The notes under the pieces: generated by a model
What the model was told of the DNA's origin: nothing
Database searches by the model: none
The model's input: the letters and a program-made list of their open reading frames with translations, nothing else
Part shown: one piece after another, positions 53,384 through 64,000 of the stretch
Numbering within the stretch: the stretch's first letter is position 1
Layout: every line of letters begins with the position of its first letter
Program-made: the position numbers and the translations under genes
Source: Variovorax paradoxus
GTDB taxonomy: Bacteria > Pseudomonadota > Gammaproteobacteria > Burkholderiales > Burkholderiaceae_C
DNA: 64,000 nucleotides
Direction: 5' to 3'
Assembly (NCBI RefSeq): GCF_030815975.1
Contig: NZ_JAUSXL010000002.1
Coordinates: 930,001 to 994,000, forward strand

Positions 53384-54031
53384 ATGGAAGAAATCACACG
53401 CCTGATTGCCGTTCGCCATGGCGAAACCGCCTGGAACGTCGACACGCGCATCCAGGGCCAGCTCGACATCGGCCTCAACGACACGGGGCTCTGGCAAGCC
53501 CGGCGCGTCGGCCAGGCGCTGGCGCACGAAGATATCGGCGCCATTTATGCCAGCGACCTGTCGCGCGCCTGGCAGACCGCACAGGAGATCGCCAGGCCCC
53601 ATGGCCTGGCGGTGCAGCCCGAGCCCGGCCTGCGCGAACGCGCCTTCGGCCACTTCGAGGGCATGAGCTTTGCCGAGATCGAGTCCACCCTGCCCGAGCA
53701 GGCCCGGCGCTGGCGCGAGCGCGACCCCGAGTTCCAGCCCGAGGGCGGCGAGAGCCTGCTGGTCTTCCGCGAGCGCGTGACGCGCATCGCAGCCCGCATC
53801 GCCGCGCGCCATCCGGGCCAGCTGGTGGCGCTGGTGGCGCACGGCGGCGTGATGGACGTGCTCTACCGCGCCGCCACGCGCCAGGAGCTGCAGGCGCCGC
53901 GCACCTGGCAGCTCGGCAATGCGGCCATCAACCGCATGCTGTGGACGCCCGAGGGCTTCAGCCTGGTCGGCTGGAGCGACACCGCCCACCTGGCGGCGGA
54001 CGACGACATCCTCGACGAATCGACGACCTAG
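53384..54031 (+). CDS. Histidine phosphatase family protein (phosphoglycerate mutase-like)
   Basis: This 215-residue protein has the catalytic LIAVRHGETAWNVDTRIQGQ near residue 7 with the phospho-His, an LRERAFGHFEG segment, and the second His in LVALVAHGGVMDVL near residue 150. It could be a GpmB-type or other phosphoesterase, or CobC (alpha-ribazole phosphatase); no cob gene is next to it. Its stop shares a CTAG with the stop of the convergent RND gene (4-bp overlap). Confidence 0.9.
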   Translation: MEEITRLIAVRHGETAWNVDTRIQGQLDIGLNDTGLWQARRVGQALAHEDIGAIYASDLSRAWQTAQEIARPHGLAVQPEPGLRERAFGHFEGMSFAEIESTLPEQARRWRERDPEFQPEGGESLLVFRERVTRIAARIAARHPGQLVALVAHGGVMDVLYRAATRQELQAPRTWQLGNAAINRMLWTPEGFSLVGWSDTAHLAADDDILDESTT

Positions 54032-57000
54032 GCGTGCGAAGCCGCGTGCTCCGCGGCACCAGCGGCCTCGGCCTTCGCCTCGCCCGGCAGGTCGACCATC
54101 GGCCCCGTGCCGCTGTAGCGGTCGAGCGCCAGGTAGATCGCGGGCGTGATGTAGAGCGTGATCACCTGCGAGAAGATCAGCCCGCCCACCACCGCCACAC
54201 CCAGCGGCTGGCGCAGTTCGGCGCCGGCGCCCAGCCCCAATGCGAGCGGCAGCGCGCCCATCAGCGCGGCCAGCGTGGTCATGAGGATCGGGCGGAAGCG
54301 CAGCCGGCAGGCCTCGCGGATCGCATCGACCGGCTTCATGCCTTCGGTGCGCTGCGCGTCGAGCGCGAAGTCGATCATCATGATCGCGTTCTTCTTCACG
54401 ATGCCGATCAACAGCAGAATGCCGATGGTCGCGATCAGCGTCAGGTCGAAGCCGAAGAGCTTGAGCGAGAGCAAGGCGCCCACGGCCGCCGACGGCAGCC
54501 CGGCCAGGATGGTCAGTGGGTGGATGTAGCTTTCGTACAGCACACCCAGCAGCACATAGATCACGAGCACGGCCAGCACCAGCAGCACGGCCTGGCTGGC
54601 CTGCGAACTCTGGAACACCGCCGCATCGCCGCCGTAGGTGGTGATGATCGACTGCGGCATCTTCAGCTCTTCCTTGAACTGGTCGATCTTCGCGGTCGCG
54701 TTGCCCAGCGGCACGTCGGGCGCGAGGTTGAACGACACGGTCACTGCCTGCAGCTGCCCCTGGTGGTTGACCGAGGTCGGCCCCACGGTGCGCTTGACGG
54801 TCGAGAAGGCCGACAGCGGCACCAGCTTGCCGCTGGTGCTGCGCACCGACAGGCGTGAGACGTCGTCCTCGAACTGCCGGTCGCTGTCTGCGGCCGAGAG
54901 AATCACCTGGTAGGTGTTGCTCGCGCCGTAGATGCTGCCGATCTGCCGGTCGCCGTACGCGTTGTAGAGCGCGGTGCGCAGGTCGCCCACGGCCACGCCG
55001 AGCACGCCGGCCTTGTCGCGGTCGATCTCCAGCGTGGCCTGCAGGCCGCGGTTCTGCGAATCGCTGGTGACGTCGCGGAAGGCCGGATCGGCGCGCATGC
55101 GCTCCATGAGCCGCGTGGCCCAGGGCACCATCTCGCCCGCGTTGACGCTCTGCAGCGTGTACTGGAAGCGCGCCTTGCTCTGGCGGCCGCCCAGGCGCAG
55201 GTTCTGCACCGGCTGCATGTAGACCGCCATGCCCGGAATCTCGCGGAAGCGCTGGCGCAATGACTCGAGCACCGCGGCCATCTTGGGACGCTCGCTGCGC
55301 GGCTTGAGCACCGCGAACAGCCGGCCGGAATTCTGCGTGGCGGTCGGCCCGCCCACGCCCACGAACGAGCTCACGTAGGCCACGCTCGGATCGGCCTGCA
55401 GCGCAGCGGCCACGCGTTCCTGCAGCGCATTCATGGCGGTGAAGGAGATGTCTTCGGCCGCTTCGGTGGTGATCTGGATCTGCCCGATGTCTTCCTCGGG
55501 AAAGAAGCCCTTCGGAATGGAGACGAACAGCCAGGCCGTGACGACGAAGGTGGCGCCCGCCAGCAGCAGCATGAGCGTGCGGTGCGCGAGCGTCCAGTCG
55601 AGCGTGCGCATGTAGCTTGCATGCACCCAGCGGTAGCCGCGCTCGAAGGTGCGGCCGATGGCGGTGCCGGGCTCGGGGTGCTCTTCCTCGTGGTCGAGCA
55701 TGCCTTCCTTGCGCGGCACGTGCTTGAGCAGCCGGCTCGCGAGCATCGGCACCAGCGTGAGCGACACGATGGCCGACACCAGCACGGCGAGTGCCACCAC
55801 CACCGCGAATTCATGGAACAGGAGGCCGATCACGCCCGGCATGAAGAAGATGGGAATGAACACCGCCACCAGCGAGATCGAGATCGAAATGATGGTGAAG
55901 CCCACCTCGCGTGCCCCGCGCAGCGCCGCGGCCATCGGCTCCATGCCTTTCTCGACGTAGCGCATGATGTTCTCGAGCACCACGATCGCGTCGTCCACCA
56001 CCAGCCCCACGGCCAGCGTGATGCCCAGCAGCGAGACGTTGTCCAGGCTGTAGCCGAAGGCGTAGAGCAGCGCCACCGCGCCGATCAGCGAGATGGGAAT
56101 GGTCGCGGCCGGAATCAGCGTGGCCACCAGCCGGTGCAGGAACAGGAAGATCACCAGCACCACCAGCGCAATGGTGCCCAGCAGCGTGAGCTGCACGTCG
56201 TGCACGGCCTCGCGGATGGACAGCGAGCGGTCGTTCACCATGTGGATCTCGACCGATTGCGGCAGCTCGGCCTTGAATCGGGGAATGAGCGCGCGCACCG
56301 CGTCCACCACCTGCACGGTGTTGGCATTGGGCTGGCGCTGCACGGCCAGCGAGATGGAGCTCTGGCCGTTGAAGCTGCTGGCGGTCTTGACCGACTCGAA
56401 GCTGTCCTCGATGGTGGCCACTTCGTCGAGCCGCACCGGCGCGCCGTTGCGCTGCCCGACGATCAGCTTGGCGAAATCTTCCGCCTTGGTGAGCTGCCGG
56501 TTGGCCTGGATGGTGAGCGTCTGGCGCGGCCCGTCGAGCACGCCGACGGGCGTGTTGGCGTTGGCCGAGTTCACCGCCTTGGCCAGTTCGTCGAGCGTGA
56601 TGTTGCGCGCGTTGAGCAGATCGGCATTGGCCTTGATGCGCACCGCGAAGGCCTTGCGGCCGTACACGCCCACCTGCGCCACGCCGTCGATGGTGGAGAG
56701 CGTGGGCGAGATCAGGTTCTCGGCATAGTCGTTGAGCTCGGCCGGGTTCATCGACGGCGAGATCAGCGCGATGAACAGCACCGGCGCATCGGCCGGATTC
56801 ACCTTGCGGTACGAAGGCAGCTGCGTCAGCTCCTGCGGCAGCTGGCGCTGGGCGCGCAGCAGCGCGGCCTGCACGTCGACGGCGGCGGCATCGATGTCGC
56901 GGCTGCTCACGAATTCCAGCGTGATCGAGCTCACGCCCTGGGTGTTGACCGAACTGATGGTCTGCAGGCCCGGAATGGTCGAGAACTGCTTCTCGAGCGG

Positions 57001-57195
57001 CAGCGCGACCGACGAAGCCATGGTGTCCGGGCTCGCCCCCGGCAGCTGGGCATTCACGTTGATGACCGGCGTGTTGTAGCTCGGCAGCGCGGCAACCGGA
57101 ATGCTGAAATAGGCAAAGATGCCGGCCACCACCACCGCGGCGGACAACAGCACCGTCATCGCGGGACGACGGATGCACAGCTCGGAGATGTTCAT
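54028..57195 (-). CDS. RND efflux transporter, inner-membrane permease (HAE1/MdtB-like)
   Basis: This 1055-residue pump has the RND layout: helix 1 (MTVLLSAAVVVAGIFAYFSI), two large periplasmic loops, helices 2-6 around residues 330-480, and helices 7-12 from about residue 855. The proton-relay Asp pair is in AVGLVVDDAIVVLENI near residue 405. The sequence most resembles MdtB/MuxB-like pumps, although only one permease gene is present. It overlaps the adaptor gene by 4 bp. No outer-membrane TolC gene is attached. Confidence 0.93.
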   Translation of the reverse strand: MNISELCIRRPAMTVLLSAAVVVAGIFAYFSIPVAALPSYNTPVINVNAQLPGASPDTMASSVALPLEKQFSTIPGLQTISSVNTQGVSSITLEFVSSRDIDAAAVDVQAALLRAQRQLPQELTQLPSYRKVNPADAPVLFIALISPSMNPAELNDYAENLISPTLSTIDGVAQVGVYGRKAFAVRIKANADLLNARNITLDELAKAVNSANANTPVGVLDGPRQTLTIQANRQLTKAEDFAKLIVGQRNGAPVRLDEVATIEDSFESVKTASSFNGQSSISLAVQRQPNANTVQVVDAVRALIPRFKAELPQSVEIHMVNDRSLSIREAVHDVQLTLLGTIALVVLVIFLFLHRLVATLIPAATIPISLIGAVALLYAFGYSLDNVSLLGITLAVGLVVDDAIVVLENIMRYVEKGMEPMAAALRGAREVGFTIISISISLVAVFIPIFFMPGVIGLLFHEFAVVVALAVLVSAIVSLTLVPMLASRLLKHVPRKEGMLDHEEEHPEPGTAIGRTFERGYRWVHASYMRTLDWTLAHRTLMLLLAGATFVVTAWLFVSIPKGFFPEEDIGQIQITTEAAEDISFTAMNALQERVAAALQADPSVAYVSSFVGVGGPTATQNSGRLFAVLKPRSERPKMAAVLESLRQRFREIPGMAVYMQPVQNLRLGGRQSKARFQYTLQSVNAGEMVPWATRLMERMRADPAFRDVTSDSQNRGLQATLEIDRDKAGVLGVAVGDLRTALYNAYGDRQIGSIYGASNTYQVILSAADSDRQFEDDVSRLSVRSTSGKLVPLSAFSTVKRTVGPTSVNHQGQLQAVTVSFNLAPDVPLGNATAKIDQFKEELKMPQSIITTYGGDAAVFQSSQASQAVLLVLAVLVIYVLLGVLYESYIHPLTILAGLPSAAVGALLSLKLFGFDLTLIATIGILLLIGIVKKNAIMMIDFALDAQRTEGMKPVDAIREACRLRFRPILMTTLAALMGALPLALGLGAGAELRQPLGVAVVGGLIFSQVITLYITPAIYLALDRYSGTGPMVDLPGEAKAEAAGAAEHAASHA

Positions 57196-58406
57196 GCGCG
57201 TTCCCGCGGCGCCTGGCTGTCGGAGGAGGCCGCGCTCCCCGGCGTGACGCCGGTGGTGCCGGCCGGCGCGGCCTTCTTGTCGACGCGGACCTTGCCGCCC
57301 GGGCGCACGTTCTGGCTGCCCTCGATGACCACCTGCTCGCCCGGCTCGACGCCGCTCAGCGCCACCTTGGTGCCGAAAGTGTGGAGCACCTGCACCTTGC
57401 GGCGCTTGGCATTCATGGCCTCATCGACCACATAGAGCGAAGCGCCGTCGGACAGCATCATGAGCGCCGCGGCCGGCACCACCGTGGCGCCGGACAGCGT
57501 GCGAACCGTGATCCGCGTGCCGACGAACTGGCCCGGCCAGAGGCTCTGGTCGGCGTTGTCGAACACCGCCTTGGCGCGCACGGTGCCGATCTGCGGATCG
57601 ACCGTGTTGTCGACGAAATTCAGCACGCCGGCCAGCGGCTCCTTGCGTCCGGCGACCAGCGCCTCGACCCTGGCCTTGCTGCGCGCCGCCGCCAGCAGGT
57701 CCTGCAGGTTGGCCTCCGGCACCGGGAAGCTCACCGCAATGGGGTCGAGCTGCGTGATGGTGACCAGCGACAGCGTGGGCTGCACCAGCGTGCCGGGGTA
57801 GATGTTGACGGCACCGATCCGCCCTGCAATGGGAGCGCGCAGCGTGGCATAGCCGAGCGCCACCTGCGCCGACTGCACCGCGGCGCGGTCGGCCGCCACC
57901 GCGGCGCGCTGCGCCTCGAGCTGCGACAGCGTCGCGTCCGTGGCGCTCCTGGAAATGAAGTTCTGCGCCAGCAGCTCCTGGCTGCGCTTGTACTGGCGTT
58001 CGAGGTCGGCCATGGTGGCCTCGTCGCGCTTCTGCTGGGCGCGGGCGCGGGCCAGGTTGGCCTGGTCGTTGCGGTCGTCGAGCGTGAAGAGCAGTTGGCC
58101 CGCCTTGACGAACTGTCCTTCCTTCACGTGCACGGCCTCGACCGTGTTGGTCACCTGCGGCCGCAGGTCCACGCTGTTGAGCGACACCACGCTGCCGTTC
58201 ACCTGCACCGTGACCGGCACGTCCTGCCGCTCAGCGGTGGCGAGCGTGACGAGCGCAGCCGGTGCACCGCCCGCAGGCGCTCCGCCGGCCGCGGTGGCCG
58301 GCCTGGCGTTCTTTGCCGCCATGCGGTCGCCAGCCCCGCTCCACCACCATCCGGCGACGGCTACGATCAGCACACCTGCTAGGGCGAGGACGAGTTTTTT
58401 CTTCAT
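57192..58406 (-). CDS. RND efflux periplasmic adaptor subunit
   Basis: This is 404 residues of a membrane fusion protein. The N-terminal anchor KKLVLALAGVLIVAVAGWWW is followed by a lipoyl-like domain (VNTVEAVHVKEGQFVKAGQL-like), a helical hairpin of about 80 residues, and beta-barrel and membrane-proximal domains (VNIYPGTLVQPTLSLVTITQ). It links the permease to the outer-membrane channel. It is the first gene of the two-gene efflux operon, preceded by 185 bp that should hold the promoter and a possible small ORF. Confidence 0.92.
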   Translation of the reverse strand: MKKKLVLALAGVLIVAVAGWWWSGAGDRMAAKNARPATAAGGAPAGGAPAALVTLATAERQDVPVTVQVNGSVVSLNSVDLRPQVTNTVEAVHVKEGQFVKAGQLLFTLDDRNDQANLARARAQQKRDEATMADLERQYKRSQELLAQNFISRSATDATLSQLEAQRAAVAADRAAVQSAQVALGYATLRAPIAGRIGAVNIYPGTLVQPTLSLVTITQLDPIAVSFPVPEANLQDLLAAARSKARVEALVAGRKEPLAGVLNFVDNTVDPQIGTVRAKAVFDNADQSLWPGQFVGTRITVRTLSGATVVPAAALMMLSDGASLYVVDEAMNAKRRKVQVLHTFGTKVALSGVEPGEQVVIEGSQNVRPGGKVRVDKKAAPAGTTGVTPGSAASSDSQAPRERA

Positions 58407-58436
58407 GGGTTTATGTGCACTTTGGGCTGACAGCGG

Positions 58437-58511
58437 CTATTGGAGCAGCGGTCGACTCGCAGTGTCCATGAGTGCCGTAAAGATAAGTAAAGCCGCAATG
58501 CCAAGGCCCAT
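58437..58511 (-). CDS. Possible 24-residue membrane peptide upstream of the RND operon
   Basis: The frame MGLGIAALLIFTALMDTASR plus four residues lies 30 bp before the adaptor start on the same strand. It would form one hydrophobic helix with a polar C-terminus. No clear ribosome binding site was found, and the frame extends upstream without an ATG (a TTG two codons earlier is possible). It may be a regulatory leader, a small pump-associated protein, or chance. It is too short to judge from sequence alone. Confidence 0.3.
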   Translation of the reverse strand: MGLGIAALLIFTALMDTASRPLLQ

Positions 58512-58591
58512 GTACAACCCGCTGTGGCGGCGCCAGGGATGATTTCACCCCGCCGCTAAAATCGCCGCTCCACAGCCTCTGGATATACCCC

Positions 58592-59041
58592 ATGAACCGC
58601 TGCAAGAAACCCACGAATGCTCTCACTTTCATAGCGCTTTGCACAGTGGCTGCAAGCCTTTTTTCCATCGGCGCCGCAGCCCAGTCCGATGTGCCCCGGC
58701 CGCAGAGCCAGAACGAGTCCCTGGTGGGCGGGCGCACGTTCCCGGTCGGCACGCTGCGCGGCAAGTTCATGGTGATCAATGCGCCCGACGTCGACCTCGA
58801 CGGCCGGGCCGACCGCCTCGCGCCCGGCGCCCGCATCCGCAGCGAGCAGAACATGCTGGTGATGGCAGGCAGCATCGTCGGCCAGAAGTACCTGGTGAAC
58901 TACACGCGGGATTCCGCCGGCCTGCTGCGCGAGGTGTGGATCCTCACGCCGGGCGAGGCCACGGCCAGCCGCGAGTCGCTGAACAAGCCGTTCCTGAACA
59001 TCTGGCCGTTCACTTCGAACGACACCGTCAACACGCAATAA
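58592..59041 (+). CDS. Hypothetical secreted protein
   Basis: This 149-residue protein has a signal peptide ([20 protein letters not shown]) and a compact beta-rich body: [59 protein letters not shown]. It resembles conserved Burkholderiales periplasmic proteins of unknown function. The [12 protein letters not shown] part could be a Ca2+-binding turn, but that is speculative. It starts the + strand group that continues with miaB, 89 bp away. Confidence 0.75.
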   Translation: MNRCKKPTNALTFIALCTVAASLFSIGAAAQSDVPRPQSQNESLVGGRTFPVGTLRGKFMVINAPDVDLDGRADRLAPGARIRSEQNMLVMAGSIVGQKYLVNYTRDSAGLLREVWILTPGEATASRESLNKPFLNIWPFTSNDTVNTQ

Positions 59042-59130
59042 AAGATGCCGGCGGGCCGCCGCCCGCCGCGCCGCAGGACGCAACCGCCCTGCATGGGCCC
59101 TTCCGGCGAGGAGGGCCAGGAAAGCACCCC

Positions 59131-60498
59131 ATGAGCAAAAAAGTATTTATCAAGACCTTCGGCTGCCAAATGAACGAGTACGACTCGGACAAGATGGCCG
59201 ATGTGCTTAACGCCGCAGAGGGCTACGAGCCGACGCAGAACGTCGAAGAAGCCGACCTCATCCTCTTCAACACCTGCTCGGTGCGCGAGAAGGCGCAGGA
59301 AAAAGTGTTCTCCGACCTCGGCCGCGTGAAGCACCTGAAGGCCAAGGGCGTGAAGATCGGCGTGGGCGGCTGCGTGGCGAGCCAGGAGGGCGCGGCCATC
59401 ATCGCGCGCGCGCCCTACGTCGACATCGTGTTCGGCCCGCAGACGCTGCACCGCCTGCCCCAGATGCTGAACGACCGCGAGCGCCTGGACCGTCCGCAAG
59501 TGGACATCAGCTTTCCCGAGATCGAGAAGTTCGACCACCTGCCGCCCGCGCGCGTCGAAGGCGCGACCGCATTCGTCTCGATCATGGAAGGCTGCTCCAA
59601 GTACTGCAGCTACTGCGTGGTGCCCTACACCCGCGGCGAGGAAGTGAACCGCCCGCTGGACGACGTGCTGGTCGAAATTGCCGGCCTGGCCGACCAGGGC
59701 GTGCGCGAAGTCACCCTGCTGGGGCAGAACGTGAACGCCTATCGCGGAAAGATGGGAGACACGGCCGAGATCGCCGACTTCGCGCTCCTGATCGAATACG
59801 TCGCCGAGATTCCCGGCATCGAGCGCATCCGCTACACCACCAGCCACCCCAACGAGTTCACGCCGCGGCTCATCGAGGCCTACGCCAAGGTGCCGCAGCT
59901 GGTGAGCCACCTGCACCTGCCGGTGCAGCACGGCAGCGACCGCATCCTGATGGCCATGAAGCGCGGCTACACCGCCATGGAATACAAGAGCACGGTGCGC
60001 AAGCTGCGCGCCATCCGGCCCGAACTTGCCCTCTCCAGCGACTTCATCGTCGGCTTCCCGGGCGAGACCGACGAAGATTTCGCCAAGATGATGAAGCTGA
60101 TCGACGACTGCCAGTTCGACAACAGCTTCAGCTTCATCTTCAGCCCGCGCCCCGGCACGCCGGCCGCCGCGCTGCACGACGACACGCCCCATGCGGTGAA
60201 GCTGGCGCGCCTGCAGACGCTGCAGCGCGTGATCGACGGCAACGTGCGCCGCTTCGGCGATGCGCTGGTCGGCACCACGCAGCGCGTGCTGGTCGAAGGA
60301 GCTTCCCGCAAGGACGCGAACGAGCTGATGGGCCGCACCGCCTGCAACCGCGTCGTCAACTTCGAAGGCGACGCGCGCCTCGTCGGGCAGATGGCCGACC
60401 TGCGCATCACGCGCTCGCTCGCCTACACGCTGCGCGGCGAAGTGGCCACGCGCGAATCGTCGACGACGGTGCCGGTTCCCGCCGCGCTCGCCGCCTGA
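59131..60498 (+). CDS. miaB: tRNA-2-methylthio-N6-dimethylallyladenosine synthase
   Basis: This 455-residue radical-SAM enzyme adds a methylthio group to i6A37 of tRNA. Three N-terminal Cys (Cys12 in [31 protein letters not shown]) bind one cluster. [17 protein letters not shown] is the radical-SAM CxxxCxxC. A TRAM domain follows. The stop overlaps the glrK ATG by one base (TGATG), so the kinase is co-translated. Confidence 0.96.
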   Translation: MSKKVFIKTFGCQMNEYDSDKMADVLNAAEGYEPTQNVEEADLILFNTCSVREKAQEKVFSDLGRVKHLKAKGVKIGVGGCVASQEGAAIIARAPYVDIVFGPQTLHRLPQMLNDRERLDRPQVDISFPEIEKFDHLPPARVEGATAFVSIMEGCSKYCSYCVVPYTRGEEVNRPLDDVLVEIAGLADQGVREVTLLGQNVNAYRGKMGDTAEIADFALLIEYVAEIPGIERIRYTTSHPNEFTPRLIEAYAKVPQLVSHLHLPVQHGSDRILMAMKRGYTAMEYKSTVRKLRAIRPELALSSDFIVGFPGETDEDFAKMMKLIDDCQFDNSFSFIFSPRPGTPAAALHDDTPHAVKLARLQTLQRVIDGNVRRFGDALVGTTQRVLVEGASRKDANELMGRTACNRVVNFEGDARLVGQMADLRITRSLAYTLRGEVATRESSTTVPVPAALAA

Positions 60499-61925
60499 TG
60501 GCGAAGCGGCCGTCCAGACGGGGCTCGTTCCAGCAGCTCCTGCTTTTCGCGTTCCTGCTGATCACCGCACTGCTGGTGGGCGTGGCGCTGCGCTCGGTAT
60601 TCCAGTACGACGCGCTCATGACCCAGAGCCGCGACGCGGCGGCGCGTGCGCTGCGGCTCTCGGGCGCGGCCCAGTCGCTGGCCGAGCGCAGCGCCGCCAT
60701 GGAGCGCGCCGGGCGCCAGTCGCTGGTGCTGAACGACGCCGTGCTGCGCCGCCGCTTCGACGACGCCGCGCGCGAGGCGCACCAGGTGCTCGAACGGCTC
60801 GAGCGCAACGGCCTCGCACCCGAGGGCATCCAGCTGTGGCGCACCCAGCTCGGCGTGATCGAGGGGCTGATGAGCGGCAGCGCCGACAGCGCGCTCTCGC
60901 GCGAAAGCGGCATGGCCATGCAGTTCCGCGAACTCGATTCGCTGAACACCAATCTTGCGCAGCAGGCCCAGTTCCTGATCGAGCTGCAGAACGATGCGCT
61001 GGCCAAGCGCATCGAGAATGCGCGCCGCCGCCTGATGCGCGAAGTGGTGGCGGCCAGCATCCTGGCGGTGTCACTGGCGCTGGCTTTCGGCATCTGGCTC
61101 GCGCGCCCTTTCAAGCGGCTCGAGCACGCCATCGTCGGGCTGGGCCAGAACCGGCTCGACGAGCCGATCGACATCCGCGGCCCGGCCGACGTGCGGCGCC
61201 TGTCGCAACAGCTCGAATGGCTGCGCCTGCGCCTGACCGAGCTCGATGCCGACAAGGCACGCTTCCTGCGCCATGTCTCGCACGAGCTCAAGACGCCGCT
61301 GGCGGCTCTGCGCGAAGGCGTTTCGCTGCTGGAAGACGGCGTGACGGGGCCGCTGAATCCGGCCCAGCTCGAAGTGGCGCAGATCCTGAACCAGAACACC
61401 GTGTCCCTGCAGGGCCAGATCGAGGCCCTGCTGCGCTTCAATGCCGCCGCCTTCGAGGCCCGCGAGCTGCGCCGCGAGCGCACCGACCTGCTGCCGCTGG
61501 TCGAAGAGCAGATCGAAGCGCAGCGCCTGCAATGGCAGGCCCACGGCCTGCGCGTTCATGCCGAGGGCGAGTCGATCACGCTCGCGGTGGACCGCACCAA
61601 GCTCGGCACGGCGGTGGCCAACCTGCTGTCCAACGCGATCCGCTACTCGGCGCGCGGCGGCGTGATCACGATCGTGGTATCCGGTACGCCAACCACGGCG
61701 TGCATCGATGTCAACGATGCCGGCCCGGGTATTGCCGAGGGCGACCGGGACCGGATCTTCGAGCCCTTCTACAGGGGCGAGCGCCAGCCCGAGCATGCCG
61801 TCAAGGGCACGGGCATCGGCCTTTCGATCGTGCAGGAGTACATTGCTGCCCATGGGGGCCGCATCGCCCTGCTGCCAGAGGGGCCCGGCGCGCGCTTTCG
61901 CATCGAACTGCCGCGCACGGCCTGA
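60498..61925 (+). CDS. glrK: Sensor histidine kinase, GlrK/QseE-like
   Basis: This 475-residue inner-membrane kinase has helix 1 near residue 20 and helix 2 near residue 185, with a helical periplasmic domain between. A HAMP domain follows, then the phospho-His in FLRHVSHELKTPLAALREG near residue 262, and an ATPase domain with LLSNAIRYSARGG and DAGPGIAEGDRDRIFEPFYR. The order kinase, lipoprotein, sigma-54 regulator matches glrK-qseG-glrR of enterobacteria, where it responds to cell-envelope status. Confidence 0.9.
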   Translation: MAKRPSRRGSFQQLLLFAFLLITALLVGVALRSVFQYDALMTQSRDAAARALRLSGAAQSLAERSAAMERAGRQSLVLNDAVLRRRFDDAAREAHQVLERLERNGLAPEGIQLWRTQLGVIEGLMSGSADSALSRESGMAMQFRELDSLNTNLAQQAQFLIELQNDALAKRIENARRRLMREVVAASILAVSLALAFGIWLARPFKRLEHAIVGLGQNRLDEPIDIRGPADVRRLSQQLEWLRLRLTELDADKARFLRHVSHELKTPLAALREGVSLLEDGVTGPLNPAQLEVAQILNQNTVSLQGQIEALLRFNAAAFEARELRRERTDLLPLVEEQIEAQRLQWQAHGLRVHAEGESITLAVDRTKLGTAVANLLSNAIRYSARGGVITIVVSGTPTTACIDVNDAGPGIAEGDRDRIFEPFYRGERQPEHAVKGTGIGLSIVQEYIAAHGGRIALLPEGPGARFRIELPRTA

Positions 61926-61991
61926 ACCCACCGTGAAGCCCCCGGGCACCCACCTGAAAACAAACACCGCCTTTTGCCTTTTCTTCAATCC

Positions 61992-62651
61992 ATGCTTTTT
62001 CCGTTCGTCCGCAGTTCGACCCTGTCCGGGGCGGTGGCCATGCCTTTCGTCCTGCTGCTGGCCGCCTGCGCGACGCAGCCCGCGCCACCCGCCGAGGCCG
62101 AGGCCCTGCCGCCGCCGCCCGCCGTGCCGCGCGTGATGCCGGTCGAGGCCGAGCCCAAGGCGCCGGCCACGCAGCCCGCATCGCTCTTCACGCTGATGAC
62201 CCAGGGTCCGGTCGCGGCCATGCTGGCCTATGCCGACAAGATCCGCCCGCTCGGCGGCGCCGAACTGGCCGCCGAAATCACCCGCGCCGGCGATCCGGGC
62301 GATTCGCCCACCGCCCAGATGCAGCTCGCGCTGCTGCTCGCGCAGACCCGCGTGCCGGCCGACCTGGCGCGCGCGCTGGGCCTGCTGCAGCGCGTGATGT
62401 CCAACCCCTCGCCCGAGGCGCAGCCCCTGCAGCCGCTGGCGCGCGCGCTGGCCGCGCGCTACGTGGAGCAGCGCCGCGTCGAGGAAGACCGCGACAAACA
62501 GGCGCAGCAGGTGCGGGAAAGCCAGCGCCGCATCGACCAGCTGAACGACCGCATCGAAGCACTGCGCGCCATCGAACGCAGCTTCGCGCGTCCCAACAAC
62601 GTACCGGCGCCGACCCTGCCCGCGCCGGGCAGCACCAGGCCGAATCCATGA
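61992..62651 (+). CDS. QseG-like lipoprotein
   Basis: This 219-residue lipoprotein has the lipobox PFVLLLAACATQ, a Pro-rich stretch after the lipid Cys, a helical middle and a coiled-coil-prone C-terminus (RYVEQRRVEEDRDKQAQQVR). Its place between kinase and response regulator is that of QseG, an outer-membrane lipoprotein that controls the kinase. It starts 66 bp after glrK. An in-frame TTG at 61974 is a weaker start. Confidence 0.82.
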   Translation: MLFPFVRSSTLSGAVAMPFVLLLAACATQPAPPAEAEALPPPPAVPRVMPVEAEPKAPATQPASLFTLMTQGPVAAMLAYADKIRPLGGAELAAEITRAGDPGDSPTAQMQLALLLAQTRVPADLARALGLLQRVMSNPSPEAQPLQPLARALAARYVEQRRVEEDRDKQAQQVRESQRRIDQLNDRIEALRAIERSFARPNNVPAPTLPAPGSTRPNP

Positions 62652-62682
62652 ACCCCCGGCAATTGCGGAAAGAGCCCCTTCG

Positions 62683-64000
<1,318 letters not shown>

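Noticed and set aside
55582..57435. 617-codon + strand open frame opposite the RND permease
   Set aside because: His/Arg/Asp-rich shadow translation of a well-supported RND gene.

Overview
The window looks like a chromosomal segment of a high-GC Burkholderiales bacterium, most likely a Comamonadaceae member close to Variovorax. The basis is gene content and order (glrK-qseG-glrR, otsB-GH15-otsA, two DUF2917 genes, DUF2827 genes, an early-cobalt cobalamin operon) and the style of the GC-rich intergenic repeats. This is a judgement from recognition, not a database match. I see no rRNA, tRNA, phage, insertion sequence or CRISPR array.

Region 1 (1-10.0 kb) is the accessory part. A 2609-codon trimeric autotransporter adhesin (minus strand) has about 2,100 residues of Ser/Thr-rich repeats. 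It is flanked by two paralogous DUF2827 proteins that look like GT-B-type glycosyltransferases: one follows the adhesin by 17 bp on the same strand, the other diverges from it. This is the best candidate for an undescribed system, a self-contained adhesin with its own stalk-glycosylation enzymes. A PAP2 lipoprotein phosphatase follows.

Region 2 (10.9-20.5 kb) is a cobalamin-riboswitch-controlled operon of twelve tightly overlapping genes: cobM, cbiX, cobH/cbiC, cbiD, cobL, cobI, a two-gene CbiG, cbtB, cbtA, cobJ and a [2Fe-2S] protein. CbiX, CbiD and CbiG indicate the early-cobalt-insertion route. No CbiJ/CobK reductase and no amidase genes are present.

Region 3 (20.5-33 kb) holds a branched-chain 2-oxoacid dehydrogenase operon (E1 alpha, E1 beta, E2), a GIY-YIG protein, glmS divergent from an Lrp regulator, glmU, a lipoprotein, a Crp/Fnr-type regulator divergent from a BLUF photoreceptor, and a DUF2917/LysR divergent pair.

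Region 4 (33-54 kb) is mostly core metabolism. It has folate cyclo-ligase, Slt transglycosylase, MgtC-like protein, GST, OmpW, CCA-adding enzyme, a trehalose cluster (otsB, GH15, otsA), a DUF2917/MocR pair, ROK kinase, a HisN-type phosphatase, TauD dioxygenase, a MidA-type methyltransferase, a FolM-like SDR with FolB, TtcA, a DUF4136 lipoprotein and a histidine phosphatase.

Region 5 (54-64 kb) has an RND efflux operon, a secreted protein of unknown function, miaB, and the GlrK-QseG-GlrR two-component system, with GlrR cut by the window end. Several non-coding structures are notable: a 268-bp palindromic element with two internal long hairpins (52.5 kb), a large inverted repeat (27.5-27.8 kb), a 42-bp direct repeat (33.0-33.2 kb), and operator-like palindromes upstream of glmS/lrp, cca and the MocR gene.
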